NCBI RefSeq assembly: GCF_040256645.1
Contig: NZ_CP158281.1
Span: 248,001-312,000 of the forward strand
Length of the DNA: 64,000 nt
From: Brevibacterium sp. CBA3109
GTDB lineage: Bacteria > Actinomycetota > Actinomycetes > Actinomycetales > Brevibacteriaceae
Reading direction: 5' to 3'
Below, in pieces: positions 24,430-33,910 of the stretch; position 1 is the stretch's first letter, and each line of letters opens with the position of its first letter. The notes below the pieces were generated by a model that saw nothing but the letters and a program-made list of their open reading frames with translations, was not told the origin of the DNA and made no database searches. The translations under genes were made by a program, and so were the position numbers.

Positions 24430-25236
24430 TCAGATCTCGGTGTGGGGAGCCGCCGAGGACTCTCGTGCCAGCAGGCGCTTCCCGGCCGGATAGGCATTCA
24501 GTGACCGTGGCAGCCGCACGAGCCGACCGGAGGCATACGTGGCGATGACCTCCCCCGTGTCGGGCTGGCCAGGGCCGACCCCGTGGGCATCGATGCCGAT
24601 TCTGCGCAGAGTCTGCTTCGCCACCGGAATGGGGGAGTCGAAGAGTGTGATCGCGCCGGCCCTGGCGGCCATGATCCGCTCGGCGACCAGGCCGTAGTGG
24701 GTGCATCCGAGCACGATCGTCTCCATACCGGGATCCATCTGGTCCAGGGCCGCGTCGATCGCGGAATCGATCATGGCGATGTCAGCCTCATTGATCGCCT
24801 CGGCGAGGCCTGGGCATGCCACTGGCGACACTGCCACCTCGGCGGCGAAGGTGTCGATGAGGTTCTGCTGATAGGCACTGCCCGTCGTTGCCGGGGTCGC
24901 CCAGATGGCGAAGTCCTGCCCGGTCCCGGCCGCCATCTTCACCGCGGGCACGGTGCCGATGACGGGGATGTCGGGCTCGTAGCGGGCGCGTACGGTCGCC
25001 AGCGCCTGAACCGATGCCGTGTTGCAGGCGATGACGATCGCATCGGGCTCCCATTCGGCGAGCACCGCTGCCGAGTGCAGGGCCCTGGCCTCGAGCGCTT
25101 CCGGGCTGAGGCTGCCGTAGGGGGTGAAGTCCGGGTCCATGGCCAGGATCAGATCCGCGTGCGGAGCCAGATGGAAGAGTGCATCGGCGGTGCCGAGCAG
25201 TCCGAGTCCGGAATCGAGCAGACCGATACGCGTCAT
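24430..25236 (-). CDS. murI: Glutamate racemase-like protein
   Basis: A 268-residue Asp/Glu racemase-family protein. The two catalytic cysteines are in IACNTAS (C71) and LGCTHY (C178), and the N-terminus has IGLLDSGLGLLGTADAL, where most MurI proteins have FDSGVGGL. It would interconvert L- and D-glutamate for peptidoglycan. ATG 25236 overlaps the upstream gene stop (ATGA). The degenerate N-terminal glycine motif leaves room for a different racemase substrate. Confidence 0.82.
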   Translation of the reverse strand: MTRIGLLDSGLGLLGTADALFHLAPHADLILAMDPDFTPYGSLSPEALEARALHSAAVLAEWEPDAIVIACNTASVQALATVRARYEPDIPVIGTVPAVKMAAGTGQDFAIWATPATTGSAYQQNLIDTFAAEVAVSPVACPGLAEAINEADIAMIDSAIDAALDQMDPGMETIVLGCTHYGLVAERIMAARAGAITLFDSPIPVAKQTLRRIGIDAHGVGPGQPDTGEVIATYASGRLVRLPRSLNAYPAGKRLLARESSAAPHTEI

Positions 25237-25805
25237 GAATCCTCTTTCGGGTAGGCGAATTCCTTGATCTCCTTCAGGTGCGCCTTCGTCAGGCCCTGCG
25301 CGAACTCAGGAGCAATGAGCTTGAGCCTGTTCGCCGGATAGTGTTCGACGAAGTAGTCCCGCGTGGCCGGTGCGGCGAGGTCATCATCGATCCAGACGGC
25401 CCGACCATGCTCGTGGGAGTCGAGCCAGTCCTCCATGGCCCGGGCCTTCCACCACAGGTGAGGATCGTTGGCGTAACGGTTGTGGGACTCGTCGGGCATC
25501 TGAATGACCTCGAAGGAATTGCGCAGACCGAATTTCGGCTCCAGTTCCGTCTTGCACCGCTGGGACCAGGTGGAGAGCCACACAATGTCGACCTCGTGGG
25601 TTTCGACGAGACGGTCGAAGAACGCGATGACCGCAGGCTTGTAGTGCAGTTCGTACTGCCAGGCTTGGAGCTTCTTGCGGCCTTCGGTCATGATGCGCAG
25701 CTTGGGCACCGGGTATGAGTTGAGCACTCCATCGACGTCAAGGAAGACCGTGACATGCCGAGCCTGCCGACGTGCTGAGACCGGCGAGGGGGATGTGGCT
25801 GCCAT
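25233..25805 (-). CDS. HAD-like protein
   Basis: 190 residues. The motif VTVFLDVDGVLNSYPVPK at residues about 18-35 is a HAD-superfamily motif I (DxDG), and IVWLSTWSQRCKTEL and AVWIDDDLAAPATRDYF supply motif II/IV-like regions. The cap is minimal. ATG 25805 is preceded by AGGAAGGACC; longer starts would extend into unconserved sequence. It is coupled to murI. The substrate is unknown. Confidence 0.78.
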   Translation of the reverse strand: MAATSPSPVSARRQARHVTVFLDVDGVLNSYPVPKLRIMTEGRKKLQAWQYELHYKPAVIAFFDRLVETHEVDIVWLSTWSQRCKTELEPKFGLRNSFEVIQMPDESHNRYANDPHLWWKARAMEDWLDSHEHGRAVWIDDDLAAPATRDYFVEHYPANRLKLIAPEFAQGLTKAHLKEIKEFAYPKEDS

Positions 25806-26101
25806 TGGTCCTTCCTGGGGGAGTCGAGTGCCGGCTGGTCGGAGATCAGGCGGCGTCGGCCTGGGGCTAGCCGATGGGTTCCAAGAATACCGCTCGAAAC
25901 TGAAGAAGCACGAGCACCTGATGTGCGCGGAGATGGCCATCCCCAGGCTCCGCGCCTCACGGTGGGCTCGGCCCTTTTAGCGGTCGAACTCGCAGACCGG
26001 GTGGCATCGACCGAGGCAGTCAGCTCCGCTGCCGCCTCGGCGCGGTGGGTGCGCCGTTGATCGCATGCTTGCGATGTGATTGTGCCCTGTCGGGCCGGGC
26101 C

Positions 26102-26503
26102 TCAGCCGGCCTCGGCGACGTATTCCTCGAGAACGCTGCGAATGTCCTCGGTGATCGGTGCTGGTCGGCCGGTTTCCCGGTCGATGTGGACGAGGATGAC
26201 GTCGGAGTTGAACACCTTCTGGCCGCTCTGGTCACCACGCGTGTGGACAGTGAACGAGGAGCTGCCGATCCGTTTGACGGTCACCGTCATTGTGAGCTCG
26301 GGGCCGTACATGACGGGGAGCAGGTAGTCGATCGACTGGTTGGCGACGAGCATGCCCCCGCCGGTCAGGCTGCCCGCTTCGGCTTCATGGAGCCACCTGA
26401 TGCGGCACTCCTCGATGAGGGTGATCATGCGCGCGTTGTTCACGTGGCCAAGCATGTCCTGATCGGACCAACGCACCTCTGGGGAATACTCGAATGTCTT
26501 CAC
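26102..26503 (-). CDS. Acyl-CoA thioesterase, hotdog fold
   Basis: 133 residues. The N-terminal pattern EVRWSDQDMLGHVNNARMITLIEECRIRWLHE is the 4-hydroxybenzoyl-CoA thioesterase/YbgC-type hotdog signature (D in SDQD, then HVNN), with NQSIDYLLPVMYGPELTMTV as the central strand. GTG 26503 is placed 6 nt after AAAGG; a TTG at 26509 is possible. The following ~160 bp lead to the divergent CaiB pseudogene. The acyl substrate is unknown. Confidence 0.82.
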   Translation of the reverse strand: MKTFEYSPEVRWSDQDMLGHVNNARMITLIEECRIRWLHEAEAGSLTGGGMLVANQSIDYLLPVMYGPELTMTVTVKRIGSSSFTVHTRGDQSGQKVFNSDVILVHIDRETGRPAPITEDIRSVLEEYVAEAG

Positions 26504-26681
26504 GGACAACCTTTCGACTCAACTGCTTCGGAGACTCTCCATCTCCGACTCTGGGACGTTACCAGGACGGCAGGGCGGCCCTGATCGCCGGGATCCCTCA
26601 TGCTCACGAGCGGTCCTGTTTCCTGAGCGGAACTGATCGATCGTTCTATAGTTAAACAGGACTGGTCGACGAAAGGAAATC

Positions 26682-27773
26682 ATGACTGTGCTCAAAGGCG
26701 TGCGCGTTCTCGACCTCGGCGGAATCGGCCCCGATCCCTCCGCCACAATGATGTTGGCAGATATGGGCGCCGAGGTGATTCGCCTCGATCCGTCCGCAGT
26801 TGCAGGTCAGCCGATGAACCCCGTCCTCGACCGGGGTAAAAGCTCGGTCACCGCAGACTTCAAGTCCGAGGCCGGCATCGAACTCGCCCGCTCCTTGGGT
26901 GCGGAGTCCGACATCGTCATCGAAGGCTTTCGCCCAGGCGATGCGGAACGGTTGGGCCTCGGGCCGGACGATCTCCACGCGCTCAATCCGACACTCGTCT
27001 ACGGCCGCATCACGGCTATGGCCAAGGCGGGCCGAAGGCGCAGAAGGCCGGCCACGACCTGGGCTATATCGCCTCGACGGGACTGCTCAACCAGCTCGGT
27101 CGCGCCGAAGGACCGCCGCAGTTCCCCGCGAACCTCATCGGCGACTTCGGCGGTGGCGGCATGCTCCTCGTCGTCGGCGTCTTCGGCGCACTCACCAGCG
27201 CCCGCATCACCTGCATCGACACTGTAGTCGACACCGCCATGATCGACGGCGCGAACCATCTGTATTCGATGATGCACGGCTTCTCCGAGATGGGAATGTG
27301 GCGCCACGATGCACGTGGGCGCAAACTCTTGGATTCCGGAACACCGTTCTACGACGTCTATCCCACCGCCGATGACAGGTACGTGTCCGTTGCCTGCATC
27401 GAACCGACATTCTTCGCCGATTTCCTGGGCACCCTCGGCATCGAAGACCAACTGCCCGCACCGCTGAGCGAGATCGATCATTGGCAGCCGAGGCACTGGT
27501 CCATCATGCGACCAGTCTTTGCTGAGGCGCTCGCCTCACGCACCTTGGCCGAACTCGAAGACCGATCCCCACAACTTACACCGCGGCCTCTTCTACACCG
27601 ACGAAGCCGGAATCGATCAGCCCACACCGGCGCCGAGGTTCGGCCAGGCAACCGCGCCCACCTCTGCTGATGGCGCACCCACCTCAGCTGGCACGGACAG
27701 TGCAGACCAGCCTCGGCGGGCTCCGGCCATCGGTTCCGACACCGACGCGGTGATCGCCGAATTGGGCCTGTGA
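26682..27773 (+). pseudogene. CaiB/BaiF-type CoA-transferase or alpha-methylacyl-CoA racemase, broken by two lesions
   Basis: The 5' frame gives MTVLKGVRVLDLGGIGPDPSATMMLADMGAEVIRLD, the standard start of alpha-methylacyl-CoA racemase-like CaiB proteins, through LVYGRIT. Near 27013 one G is missing: the next frame continues YGQGGPKAQKAGHDLGYIASTGLLNQLGR and runs to SRTLAELED. Near 27560 a second shift, probably with loss of ~20-25 codons including the DACV region, joins HNLHRGLFYTDEAGIDQPTPAPRF in a third frame. ATG 26682 has AAAGGAAATC upstream. The product is unlikely to be functional. Confidence 0.82.
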
Positions 27774-27779
27774 GCGGGA

Positions 27780-28841
27780 TCAGCCGCGTCGGTTCCGGAT
27801 CTCCTCGTTGACCGCACCCACAACCTCGTGGAGGTCGCCGATGATCGCGTAGTCGGCGCGCTGGACCATTGTCGACTCCTCATCGGTGTTGATCGCGATG
27901 ATCGTCTTCGCACCCTCGACGCCGGCCATGTGCTGGACTGCGCCGGAGATTCCGCACGCGATGTAGACATCGGGCGTGATCCGACTGCCGGTCTGACCGA
28001 CCTGCTCCGCATGTGGCCGCCAGCCCAGCCCCGTGACGACACGAGAGGCACCCAGTGCCCCGCCGAGGTGGTCGACGAGTTCGAGGACCTCGCCGAAGCC
28101 GTTCTCCGAACCGACCCCGCGGCCGGCACCGACAACGGCGCGGGCCTGGGTCAAGCCCGACGTGTCGGTGTCATCGGCGGTCTCAACCTCGGTGCGCACG
28201 ACTCGTGTTCGCAGATCGTCGGCCGCGGCCGCTGGGGAGTGGCTGACGATCTCGGGGCTTGTCGGTGTCGTCTCCTGCGGATTGCAGGCGTGACCGGCGA
28301 TCGTGAGAACCTGCAGGTCACCGCCGAGCTGGAGGCGTTCGAACGCGGCCCCGCCGAGCACCTGCCGCAGCAGACCCCCGTCATCGGCGGCCACGACATT
28401 GGCCGCCATCCGCTCCCCGGTTCTCACCGCCACATGTGCCATGAGCTCCATTCCGCGCGGTGTCCCCGACGCCATCACGGTCCCGGTCTCCGGCGCGATG
28501 TCGACCAGTGCCTGCGCCCACGCAGCGGCTGAATAGGCCTCAAGGTCAGTGTGCTCAAGGTGATGAATGGTGTCCACCCCGAGGCGGGTCAACTCATCAA
28601 CGCAGTCGTTGGAGAGCGGCCCGATGACCGCAACCTCCACCCCTCCACCCAAGCCACCACTCCCCGAACTACCTGAGGGCGGCCCAGCAACCTCGCGCGA
28701 GGTATCTGGGCCCCCGCCAGGTAGTTGTGTGGGGGTGGTTGCGGCGAGGACGTCCGCGTTCGTGCGGGCGAAGGTGATCGCCTCGGCCGAGGTCAGCTGC
28801 ACCTGAGCGTTCTCATCGGTTTCGACGTATACGAGAGTCAT
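27780..28841 (-). CDS. etfA: Electron transfer flavoprotein alpha subunit
   Basis: 353 residues. The C-terminal FAD domain is clear: AVVGAGRGVGSENGFGEVLELVDHLGGALGASRVVT, HAEQVGQTGSRITPDVYIACGISGAVQHMAGV and AINTDEESTMVQRADYAIIGDLHEVV. The start overlaps the etfB stop. Residues about 35-66 form a glycine/proline-rich insert encoded partly by a 60-bp palindrome and absent from typical EtfA, which is about 320 residues. With EtfB it would accept electrons from the neighbouring flavin dehydrogenase. Confidence 0.93.
   Translation of the reverse strand: MTLVYVETDENAQVQLTSAEAITFARTNADVLAATTPTQLPGGGPDTSREVAGPPSGSSGSGGLGGGVEVAVIGPLSNDCVDELTRLGVDTIHHLEHTDLEAYSAAAWAQALVDIAPETGTVMASGTPRGMELMAHVAVRTGERMAANVVAADDGGLLRQVLGGAAFERLQLGGDLQVLTIAGHACNPQETTPTSPEIVSHSPAAAADDLRTRVVRTEVETADDTDTSGLTQARAVVGAGRGVGSENGFGEVLELVDHLGGALGASRVVTGLGWRPHAEQVGQTGSRITPDVYIACGISGAVQHMAGVEGAKTIIAINTDEESTMVQRADYAIIGDLHEVVGAVNEEIRNRRG
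28667..28726. repeat. 60-bp imperfect palindrome within etfA
   Basis: Arms begin AACTACCTG and end CAGGTAGTT, with inner pairing GGCCCAG / CTGGGCC and a CCTCGCGCGAGG centre; 25 of 30 positions pair. It lies in frame and encodes a Gly/Pro-rich loop between the first helix and the following strand of EtfA. Confidence 0.8.
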
Positions 28842-29626
28842 GACCTGATCACTCCGATCTCTTCCAGAACATCAACCAGGGCGCCGGCAGCATCGGGCCC
28901 CTCACCGAGGATGGTGACCGCGCTCGCCGTCTCCGGTGGCAGCTCGAGGCCGATGCGCGGACTTCCGGCACCCGGTTCCGGCGCCACATATTCGGCGATG
29001 CGAGCCTTCTTCGCCTTCATCCGCCCGGTGATCGAGGGATAGCGCGGGTCGACGCCGCCCTCCTGAACGGCGATGACGGCGGGCAGATCAAGGGAGAAGA
29101 CCTCTGTCCCAGCCGGCCCGATCCCATGGGCCTCGATCGCCGCCGAACCGCCAGAACCACCGGTCGCACTCAGCGTCTGGATCCCTGTCAGCACGGGGTA
29201 TTCGAGGTCGTAGGCCAGGCGGATTCCGACCTGGAAATCACCGGTGTCGGCGGCATCATTGCCCAACAGCACGAGATCAAAGCTCTGCCCCTCCTCGGCG
29301 CGGTCGCGGATGACGTCGCCGATGACCTGGGCAATGTCCTCGGGGCCGAAGGCTCCGGGAGCCTCGGCTTCGATGAGGATCCCGTCGTTGGCGCCCACGG
29401 CCACAGCCGCGCGCAGCTGTTCGACCGCCTCGGCGGGGCCCAGGGTCAGCACCGTGACCTTGCCGCCGGTGGCCGCCGCGGTCTGGATGGCCAGCTCTAC
29501 CGCGCACTCCTCATGCGCCGAGGTGGTGTGGCCCAGACCCGAGTCATCGATGTCCGTGCCGGAGTCGTTGAGTGTGATCTGGCCCGAGATGTCGGGGATG
29601 CGCTTGATGCAGACGAGAATATTCAT
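28838..29626 (-). CDS. etfB: Electron transfer flavoprotein beta subunit
   Basis: 262 residues: MNILVCIKRIPDISGQITLN, the family segment GHTTSAHEECAVELAIQTA, TVLTLGPAEAVEQLRAAVAVGAN, and the AMP/FAD-contact region LLGNDAADTGDFQVGIRLAYDLEYPVLTGIQTL. It forms a heterodimer with EtfA and shuttles electrons from primary dehydrogenases to ETF-quinone oxidoreductase. ATG 29626 is 3 bp after the dehydrogenase stop, so dehydrogenase, etfB and etfA are one transcription unit. Confidence 0.93.
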   Translation of the reverse strand: MNILVCIKRIPDISGQITLNDSGTDIDDSGLGHTTSAHEECAVELAIQTAAATGGKVTVLTLGPAEAVEQLRAAVAVGANDGILIEAEAPGAFGPEDIAQVIGDVIRDRAEEGQSFDLVLLGNDAADTGDFQVGIRLAYDLEYPVLTGIQTLSATGGSGGSAAIEAHGIGPAGTEVFSLDLPAVIAVQEGGVDPRYPSITGRMKAKKARIAEYVAPEPGAGSPRIGLELPPETASAVTILGEGPDAAGALVDVLEEIGVIRS

Positions 29627-29629
29627 CGC

Positions 29630-32143
29630 CTACCTCCTGATGCTCTCGTTGCTGGGGTCGAAGAGTGGGGTGGCGTCGATCGAGGCCACCGTCACCGGGT
29701 AGGACTCCTCCATGTAGACGACGGTGAGCTGGTTGCCCAGGACCGCCTCGGCGGGAGGGAGGAAGGCCATCAGGACGTGCTGTCCCAGGCTCGGAGCGGA
29801 CCCCGCCGAGGTGACGAAGGCGTGGTGCCCATGCCCATCGACCAGCGGGCCGCCGTCCTGGGACAGGATGGGTTCCCCGCCGAGCATGTAGCGCTTCTCG
29901 CCGCTGGCGCTCGTATGATCGTCGACCGTGAGTGAGCAGAGGACCGCTTTCGGGTCCTCCGCGCGGTGTCGCAGGTGGGCATCGCGGCCGACGAAGCTCT
30001 GCGACTTCACCTTCGGTCGGGCCATACCGACCTCGATGACGCTGCGTTCGGAGTCGAGTTCGGCACCGAAGGCGCGGTAGCCCTTCTCGATGCGCCCCGT
30101 CGTGCCATAGACGCCCAGCCCCACCGGTGCGAGCCCGTGCTCGCGTCCGGCCTCGGTGAGGACGTCCCAGAGCTTCAGCCCGGATTCCATGGGGACGTAG
30201 AGCTCCCAACCCAGATCGCCGACGTAGGAGATGCGGGAGGCCAGGACCGTCAGCGAGCCGATTTCGATGGTCCGCGCCGTACCGAACTTGAAGCCTTCGT
30301 GGCTGACGTCTGCGCTCGTGATCTGCGAGAGGATGTCCCGTGCCCGTGGCCCCCAGAGTCCGATCGTCGTCCACGAGGAGGTGAGGTCGGCGATCTGGGC
30401 ACCCGTGACCGGCAGCCGATCGGCGAACCATTTGACGTCGACCATGCCGTGGGCGGCACCTGTGACGACGCGGAACCGGTCGTGAGCCAGGCGCATGATG
30501 GTCAGGTCCGAACGGAACCCGCCAGCCTCATCGAGGACCGGTGTGTAGACCACGCGGCCGATGCTCACATCCATCTGGGCGAGCACGATGGACTGGACGG
30601 CATCGAGGGCGGCGGGCCCGAACACATCGAAGATGACGAAGCTTGAGAGGTCCACGAGCCCGGCGCGCTCGCGCAGTGCCAGATGTTCGGCATTGATGAT
30701 CGGTGACCACCAGCGCGAGTCCCATTCCGCGCTGCGGTCCATGACGCGCTCGCCGAACTCCTCGAGCAGCTTCGCATTCGATTCGTACCATTGCGGGCGT
30801 TCCCAGCCGGCGACCTCGAAGAAGACGGCGCCGAGTTCCTTCTCGCGCTCATGCATGGGGGAGAGGCGGACATTGCGGTCGGAGTTCCACTGCTCGCCCG
30901 GGTGGACGATGCCGTAGGTCTTGATGAATGCCTCGGAGGTGCGGGCCCTCACGTGTTCGCGAGTGCGCTGGTGCGGGTGGAAGCGGGCGATGTCTGCGCC
31001 CTGCACGTCGATCTCGGGCAGACCGTTCGTCATCCATTCGGCCACGGCACGGCCCACGCCCGGTCCTTCCTTCACCCACACCGCTGCCGCCGACCACAGG
31101 CCTTTGACCTCGGGGGACTCGCCGAGGATGGGGGCACCGTCCGGGGTCAGGGACAGCAGACCATTGATCGCATAGCGGATCTCGACGTCGGGGTTAGACA
31201 GGACCTCGGGCATGAGTTCGAGGGCCTGTTCGAGCTGTGGGTCGAAATCGTCGTCGGTGAAGGGCATCTCCGTGGGAGAGAGCTTCGCGGCCTCGATCGA
31301 CGGGATCTCGTCTGGTTCGTGAAGGATCGCACGGTGGGCATAGGAACCGATCTCCATGTCCGATCCGTGCTGGCGCTCATAGCAGAAGGTGTCCATGTCG
31401 CGCACGATGGGAACGGAGATCTCACCCGTCTGCTCGGCCAGCTGCGGGACCGGGCCGACGCTGATCATCTGGTGCACTGCCGGCGTCAGCGGGATCGCGG
31501 CCCCGGCCATGGCAGCGATACGTGGGCTCCAGACTCCGCAGGCGACGAGGATCTTATCGGTTTCGATCGGTCCCTTGGTCGTGTGGACCCGTGCGATCGC
31601 TCCGTTCTCGACGTCGATGCCGGTCACTTCGGTGTTCGGTGACACTGTGAGCGCACCCTTGCTCTGTGCGGATTCGCGCATCATCGTGCCCGCCCCCACG
31701 GAGTCGACGACGCCGACCGTGGGTGTCCAGAAGGCGCCGACGATGACGGAGGGGTCGAGGAAGGGGACCTTCTCGACGACCTCTTCGGGGGTGACCAGGT
31801 GGGACTCGATGCCCCATGCCTTCGCCGAGGCCATCCTGCGCCGCAGCTCCTGCATGCGCTCCTGGGTGCGGGCGACCTCGAAGCCGCCGGACTGGGTGAA
31901 GACGCCCAGGTCTTTGTACTGACGCACGCTGTCGAGGGTGAGGTCGGTGATCTCGCGGGAGTGGTCGACCGGGAAGATGAAGTTCGAGGCGTGCCCGGTC
32001 GAGCCGCCCGGGTTGGGCAGCGGGCCCTTGTCGACCTGGACGATGTCCCTCCAGCCGAGTTCGGCCAGATGGTGGACGAGGCTGTTGCCGACGATGCCTG
32101 CACCGACGACAACGACACTGGCCTGGGTGGGAATGGAAGCCAT
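29630..32143 (-). CDS. Dimethylglycine/sarcosine dehydrogenase-type FAD and tetrahydrofolate protein
   Basis: 837 residues in two halves. The N-terminal DAO-type FAD domain starts VVVVGAGIVGNSLVHHLAELG, and GGSTGHASNF places a histidine (H51) where dimethylglycine oxidase and DMGDH carry covalent FAD. The C-terminal half (from about residue 420) is a GcvT-type folate-binding domain with VDLSSFVIFDVFGPAALDAV, GDLGWELYVPMESG and the GYRAFGAEL segment. Such enzymes demethylate N-methylglycines and pass the C1 unit to THF. The immediately downstream etfBA genes suggest an ETF-coupled dehydrogenase rather than an oxidase. ATG 32143 follows GAGGAG. The exact substrate is unproven. Confidence 0.87.
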   Translation of the reverse strand: MASIPTQASVVVVGAGIVGNSLVHHLAELGWRDIVQVDKGPLPNPGGSTGHASNFIFPVDHSREITDLTLDSVRQYKDLGVFTQSGGFEVARTQERMQELRRRMASAKAWGIESHLVTPEEVVEKVPFLDPSVIVGAFWTPTVGVVDSVGAGTMMRESAQSKGALTVSPNTEVTGIDVENGAIARVHTTKGPIETDKILVACGVWSPRIAAMAGAAIPLTPAVHQMISVGPVPQLAEQTGEISVPIVRDMDTFCYERQHGSDMEIGSYAHRAILHEPDEIPSIEAAKLSPTEMPFTDDDFDPQLEQALELMPEVLSNPDVEIRYAINGLLSLTPDGAPILGESPEVKGLWSAAAVWVKEGPGVGRAVAEWMTNGLPEIDVQGADIARFHPHQRTREHVRARTSEAFIKTYGIVHPGEQWNSDRNVRLSPMHEREKELGAVFFEVAGWERPQWYESNAKLLEEFGERVMDRSAEWDSRWWSPIINAEHLALRERAGLVDLSSFVIFDVFGPAALDAVQSIVLAQMDVSIGRVVYTPVLDEAGGFRSDLTIMRLAHDRFRVVTGAAHGMVDVKWFADRLPVTGAQIADLTSSWTTIGLWGPRARDILSQITSADVSHEGFKFGTARTIEIGSLTVLASRISYVGDLGWELYVPMESGLKLWDVLTEAGREHGLAPVGLGVYGTTGRIEKGYRAFGAELDSERSVIEVGMARPKVKSQSFVGRDAHLRHRAEDPKAVLCSLTVDDHTSASGEKRYMLGGEPILSQDGGPLVDGHGHHAFVTSAGSAPSLGQHVLMAFLPPAEAVLGNQLTVVYMEESYPVTVASIDATPLFDPSNESIRR

Positions 32144-32186
32144 ATCAGGCTCCTCTCCGAAGGCTTCTTCGCCTTCAACGGCACAT

Positions 32187-32203
32187 GTTGCGTACTATGC
32201 AAC
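32187..32203. promoter_or_regulatory. Palindromic operator upstream of the N-methyl dehydrogenase
   Basis: GTTGCGTACTATGCAAC is a 5-bp perfect, 7-bp spaced inverted repeat (with the wider ATGTTGC / GCAACGT), 44-60 bp upstream of the dehydrogenase start and just past the stop of the IclR gene. It is the size and style of IclR-family sites; the regulator at 32259-33038 is the natural candidate. Confidence 0.55.
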
Positions 32204-32258
32204 GTGACGCACTATGTGAAACTGGGTGCTTTGATCGTCCCCCGCCCGCCGAGGCGTG

Positions 32259-33038
32259 TCAAGGGTTTTCGCGCCAGCCGAACCGTGACGAGACGTCAGC
32301 GGCCGCAGCCACCAGCAGGTCTTTGGCGGCAGCGACCTTTTTGTCGGTGAAGCGGAACCCCGGCCCCGAGGCCGAGATCGAGGCGATGACATCGCCGTGG
32401 GCGTTGCGGATGGGTGCGGAGACGGCGGTGAGGCCGATCTCGAGCTCATCGATGACGATCGAGTGCCCGGCGGCGACCACCTCGGCGATTTCGGTGAGCA
32501 GGTGGGGAATCGAAGTCACGGTGTGCGGGGTGTAGGTCGGAAGCCTGGACTCAAGGGCAGTGCGGATGCCGGCCTCGCTCAGGCCCGACAAGAGGACCTT
32601 GCCGTTCGACGTCGCGTGCAGGGGGATGCGCTGGCCGACCCAGTTGTGGCTCTGGACGGAGGCGGTGCCCGATACTTGGTCGAGGTAGAGGGCCGCGCCG
32701 TCGGAGAGGACGGCGATGTTGATCGTCTCCCCGGTGCGTTCGGCCAGGAGTTTCGCGATCGGGCGGGCCTCCTGGACGATGTCGAGGCGTGCGGTGGTGG
32801 CTCCGGCGAGGCGGAGGATGCCCAGGCCCAGGCGGTACTTGCCGCGATGCTGGTCCTGTTCGACGAGGCCGCGGGCCTCGAGCGTGGAGACGATGCGGGA
32901 GGCGGTCGACTTGTGCACGCCGAGTTCGGCGGCGATGTCGGTGACGCCGGCGAGGCCGGTGCGGGCTATGATCTCCAGGATCGTGACCGCGCGGTCGACC
33001 GACTGCACGGAGCCGGTGTTCGTCTCGCTGTTGCTCAT
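32259..33038 (-). CDS. IclR-family regulator, probable controller of the dehydrogenase-etf operon
   Basis: 259 residues starting MSNSETNTGSVQSVDRAVTI. The winged HTH spans about residues 20-75 (GVTDIAAELGVHKSTASRIVSTLEARGLV). The effector domain contains IPLHATSNGKVLLSGL and SIVIDELEIGLTAVSAPIRNAHGDVIASISASGPGFR. ATG 33038 starts the conserved region; a longer frame upstream is not conserved in character. It is transcribed in the same direction as the dehydrogenase, 115 bp upstream. Confidence 0.87.
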   Translation of the reverse strand: MSNSETNTGSVQSVDRAVTILEIIARTGLAGVTDIAAELGVHKSTASRIVSTLEARGLVEQDQHRGKYRLGLGILRLAGATTARLDIVQEARPIAKLLAERTGETINIAVLSDGAALYLDQVSGTASVQSHNWVGQRIPLHATSNGKVLLSGLSEAGIRTALESRLPTYTPHTVTSIPHLLTEIAEVVAAGHSIVIDELEIGLTAVSAPIRNAHGDVIASISASGPGFRFTDKKVAAAKDLLVAAAADVSSRFGWRENP

Positions 33039-33159
33039 TTCGAAACTGTAGCTCACATGGCACAACACGAACAGGGGCCGATCACGTGTGCTGTAGGGTG
33101 AATGCCGCCGGAGTGCCACTGGTGCCGCGGCATATCTTTCCCCGACGGAGTTGAGCGTA

Positions 33160-33909
33160 ATGACCAATGGGACCCAGTCGATCGATCGTGCGGCAGAGAT
33201 ATTGTCGCTGGTGGTGAAGGCGGATGCCCCGATCTCCTACACCGAGGTGGTGGAGTCGACCCAGCTGGCGCGCTCGACGGTCTCACGACTGCTCTCCGCC
33301 CTCGAACGCAACGGGCTGGTCGAACGTGACGGGGGCGGGCAGTATCGCGGAGGTTCCCTGTTCGCGACCTACGCTTCGCGCTTCGATCGCGTCGAGACGC
33401 TGGTCACGGCGGCTGATCCCACACTGCAGCGGCTGAGCGAAGAGACCGGTGAGACGGTCAACCTCGCCGTCCCCAGCTCCACGGGTGTCGTGCAGGTCGC
33501 GCAGGTCGATTCGACCTTCGTCCTCGGCGCCACGAACTGGGTCGATGTGGAGGTGCCGCCGCACTGCTCGGCGCTGGGCAAGATCATGTATGCCTTCGAC
33601 ATCATTCCGGTCCCCTCGGGCCGTCTGGAACGGCGCACCCCCTACACCTTGGGGTCCCGGAAAGAGCTCCTGGACAACCTCGCCGAGGTGCGCGAACGTG
33701 GATACGCGATCGTGCACCAGGAGTTCGAAGAGGGCCTCGATGCCCTGGCCGCACCCGTGAACGGCGTCGACGGCCGGGTGATTGCGGCGATCGGAATCTC
33801 GGGTCCGACCATGCGCATCGCTGATCACCACGATGAGGTCGGGCGTCTCCTCGTCGACGAAGCGGGCCTGCTCTCCCGCAGCCTCAAGCGCAAGGTCACC
33901 CACCGCTGA
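33160..33909 (+). CDS. IclR-family regulator, second copy
   Basis: 249 residues with HTH SYTEVVESTQLARSTVSRLLSALERNGLVE and effector-domain segments PPHCSALGKIMYAF and YAIVHQEFEEGLDALAAPVNGVDGRVIAAIGISGPTMR. ATG 33160 has GGAG about 10 nt upstream. It is divergent from the other IclR gene (start 33038) with a shared 121-bp promoter region. It ends 1 bp before the stop of the convergent GltS-like gene. The two paralogues likely respond to different effectors. Confidence 0.87.
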   Translation: MTNGTQSIDRAAEILSLVVKADAPISYTEVVESTQLARSTVSRLLSALERNGLVERDGGGQYRGGSLFATYASRFDRVETLVTAADPTLQRLSEETGETVNLAVPSSTGVVQVAQVDSTFVLGATNWVDVEVPPHCSALGKIMYAFDIIPVPSGRLERRTPYTLGSRKELLDNLAEVRERGYAIVHQEFEEGLDALAAPVNGVDGRVIAAIGISGPTMRIADHHDEVGRLLVDEAGLLSRSLKRKVTHR

Positions 33910-33910
33910 G

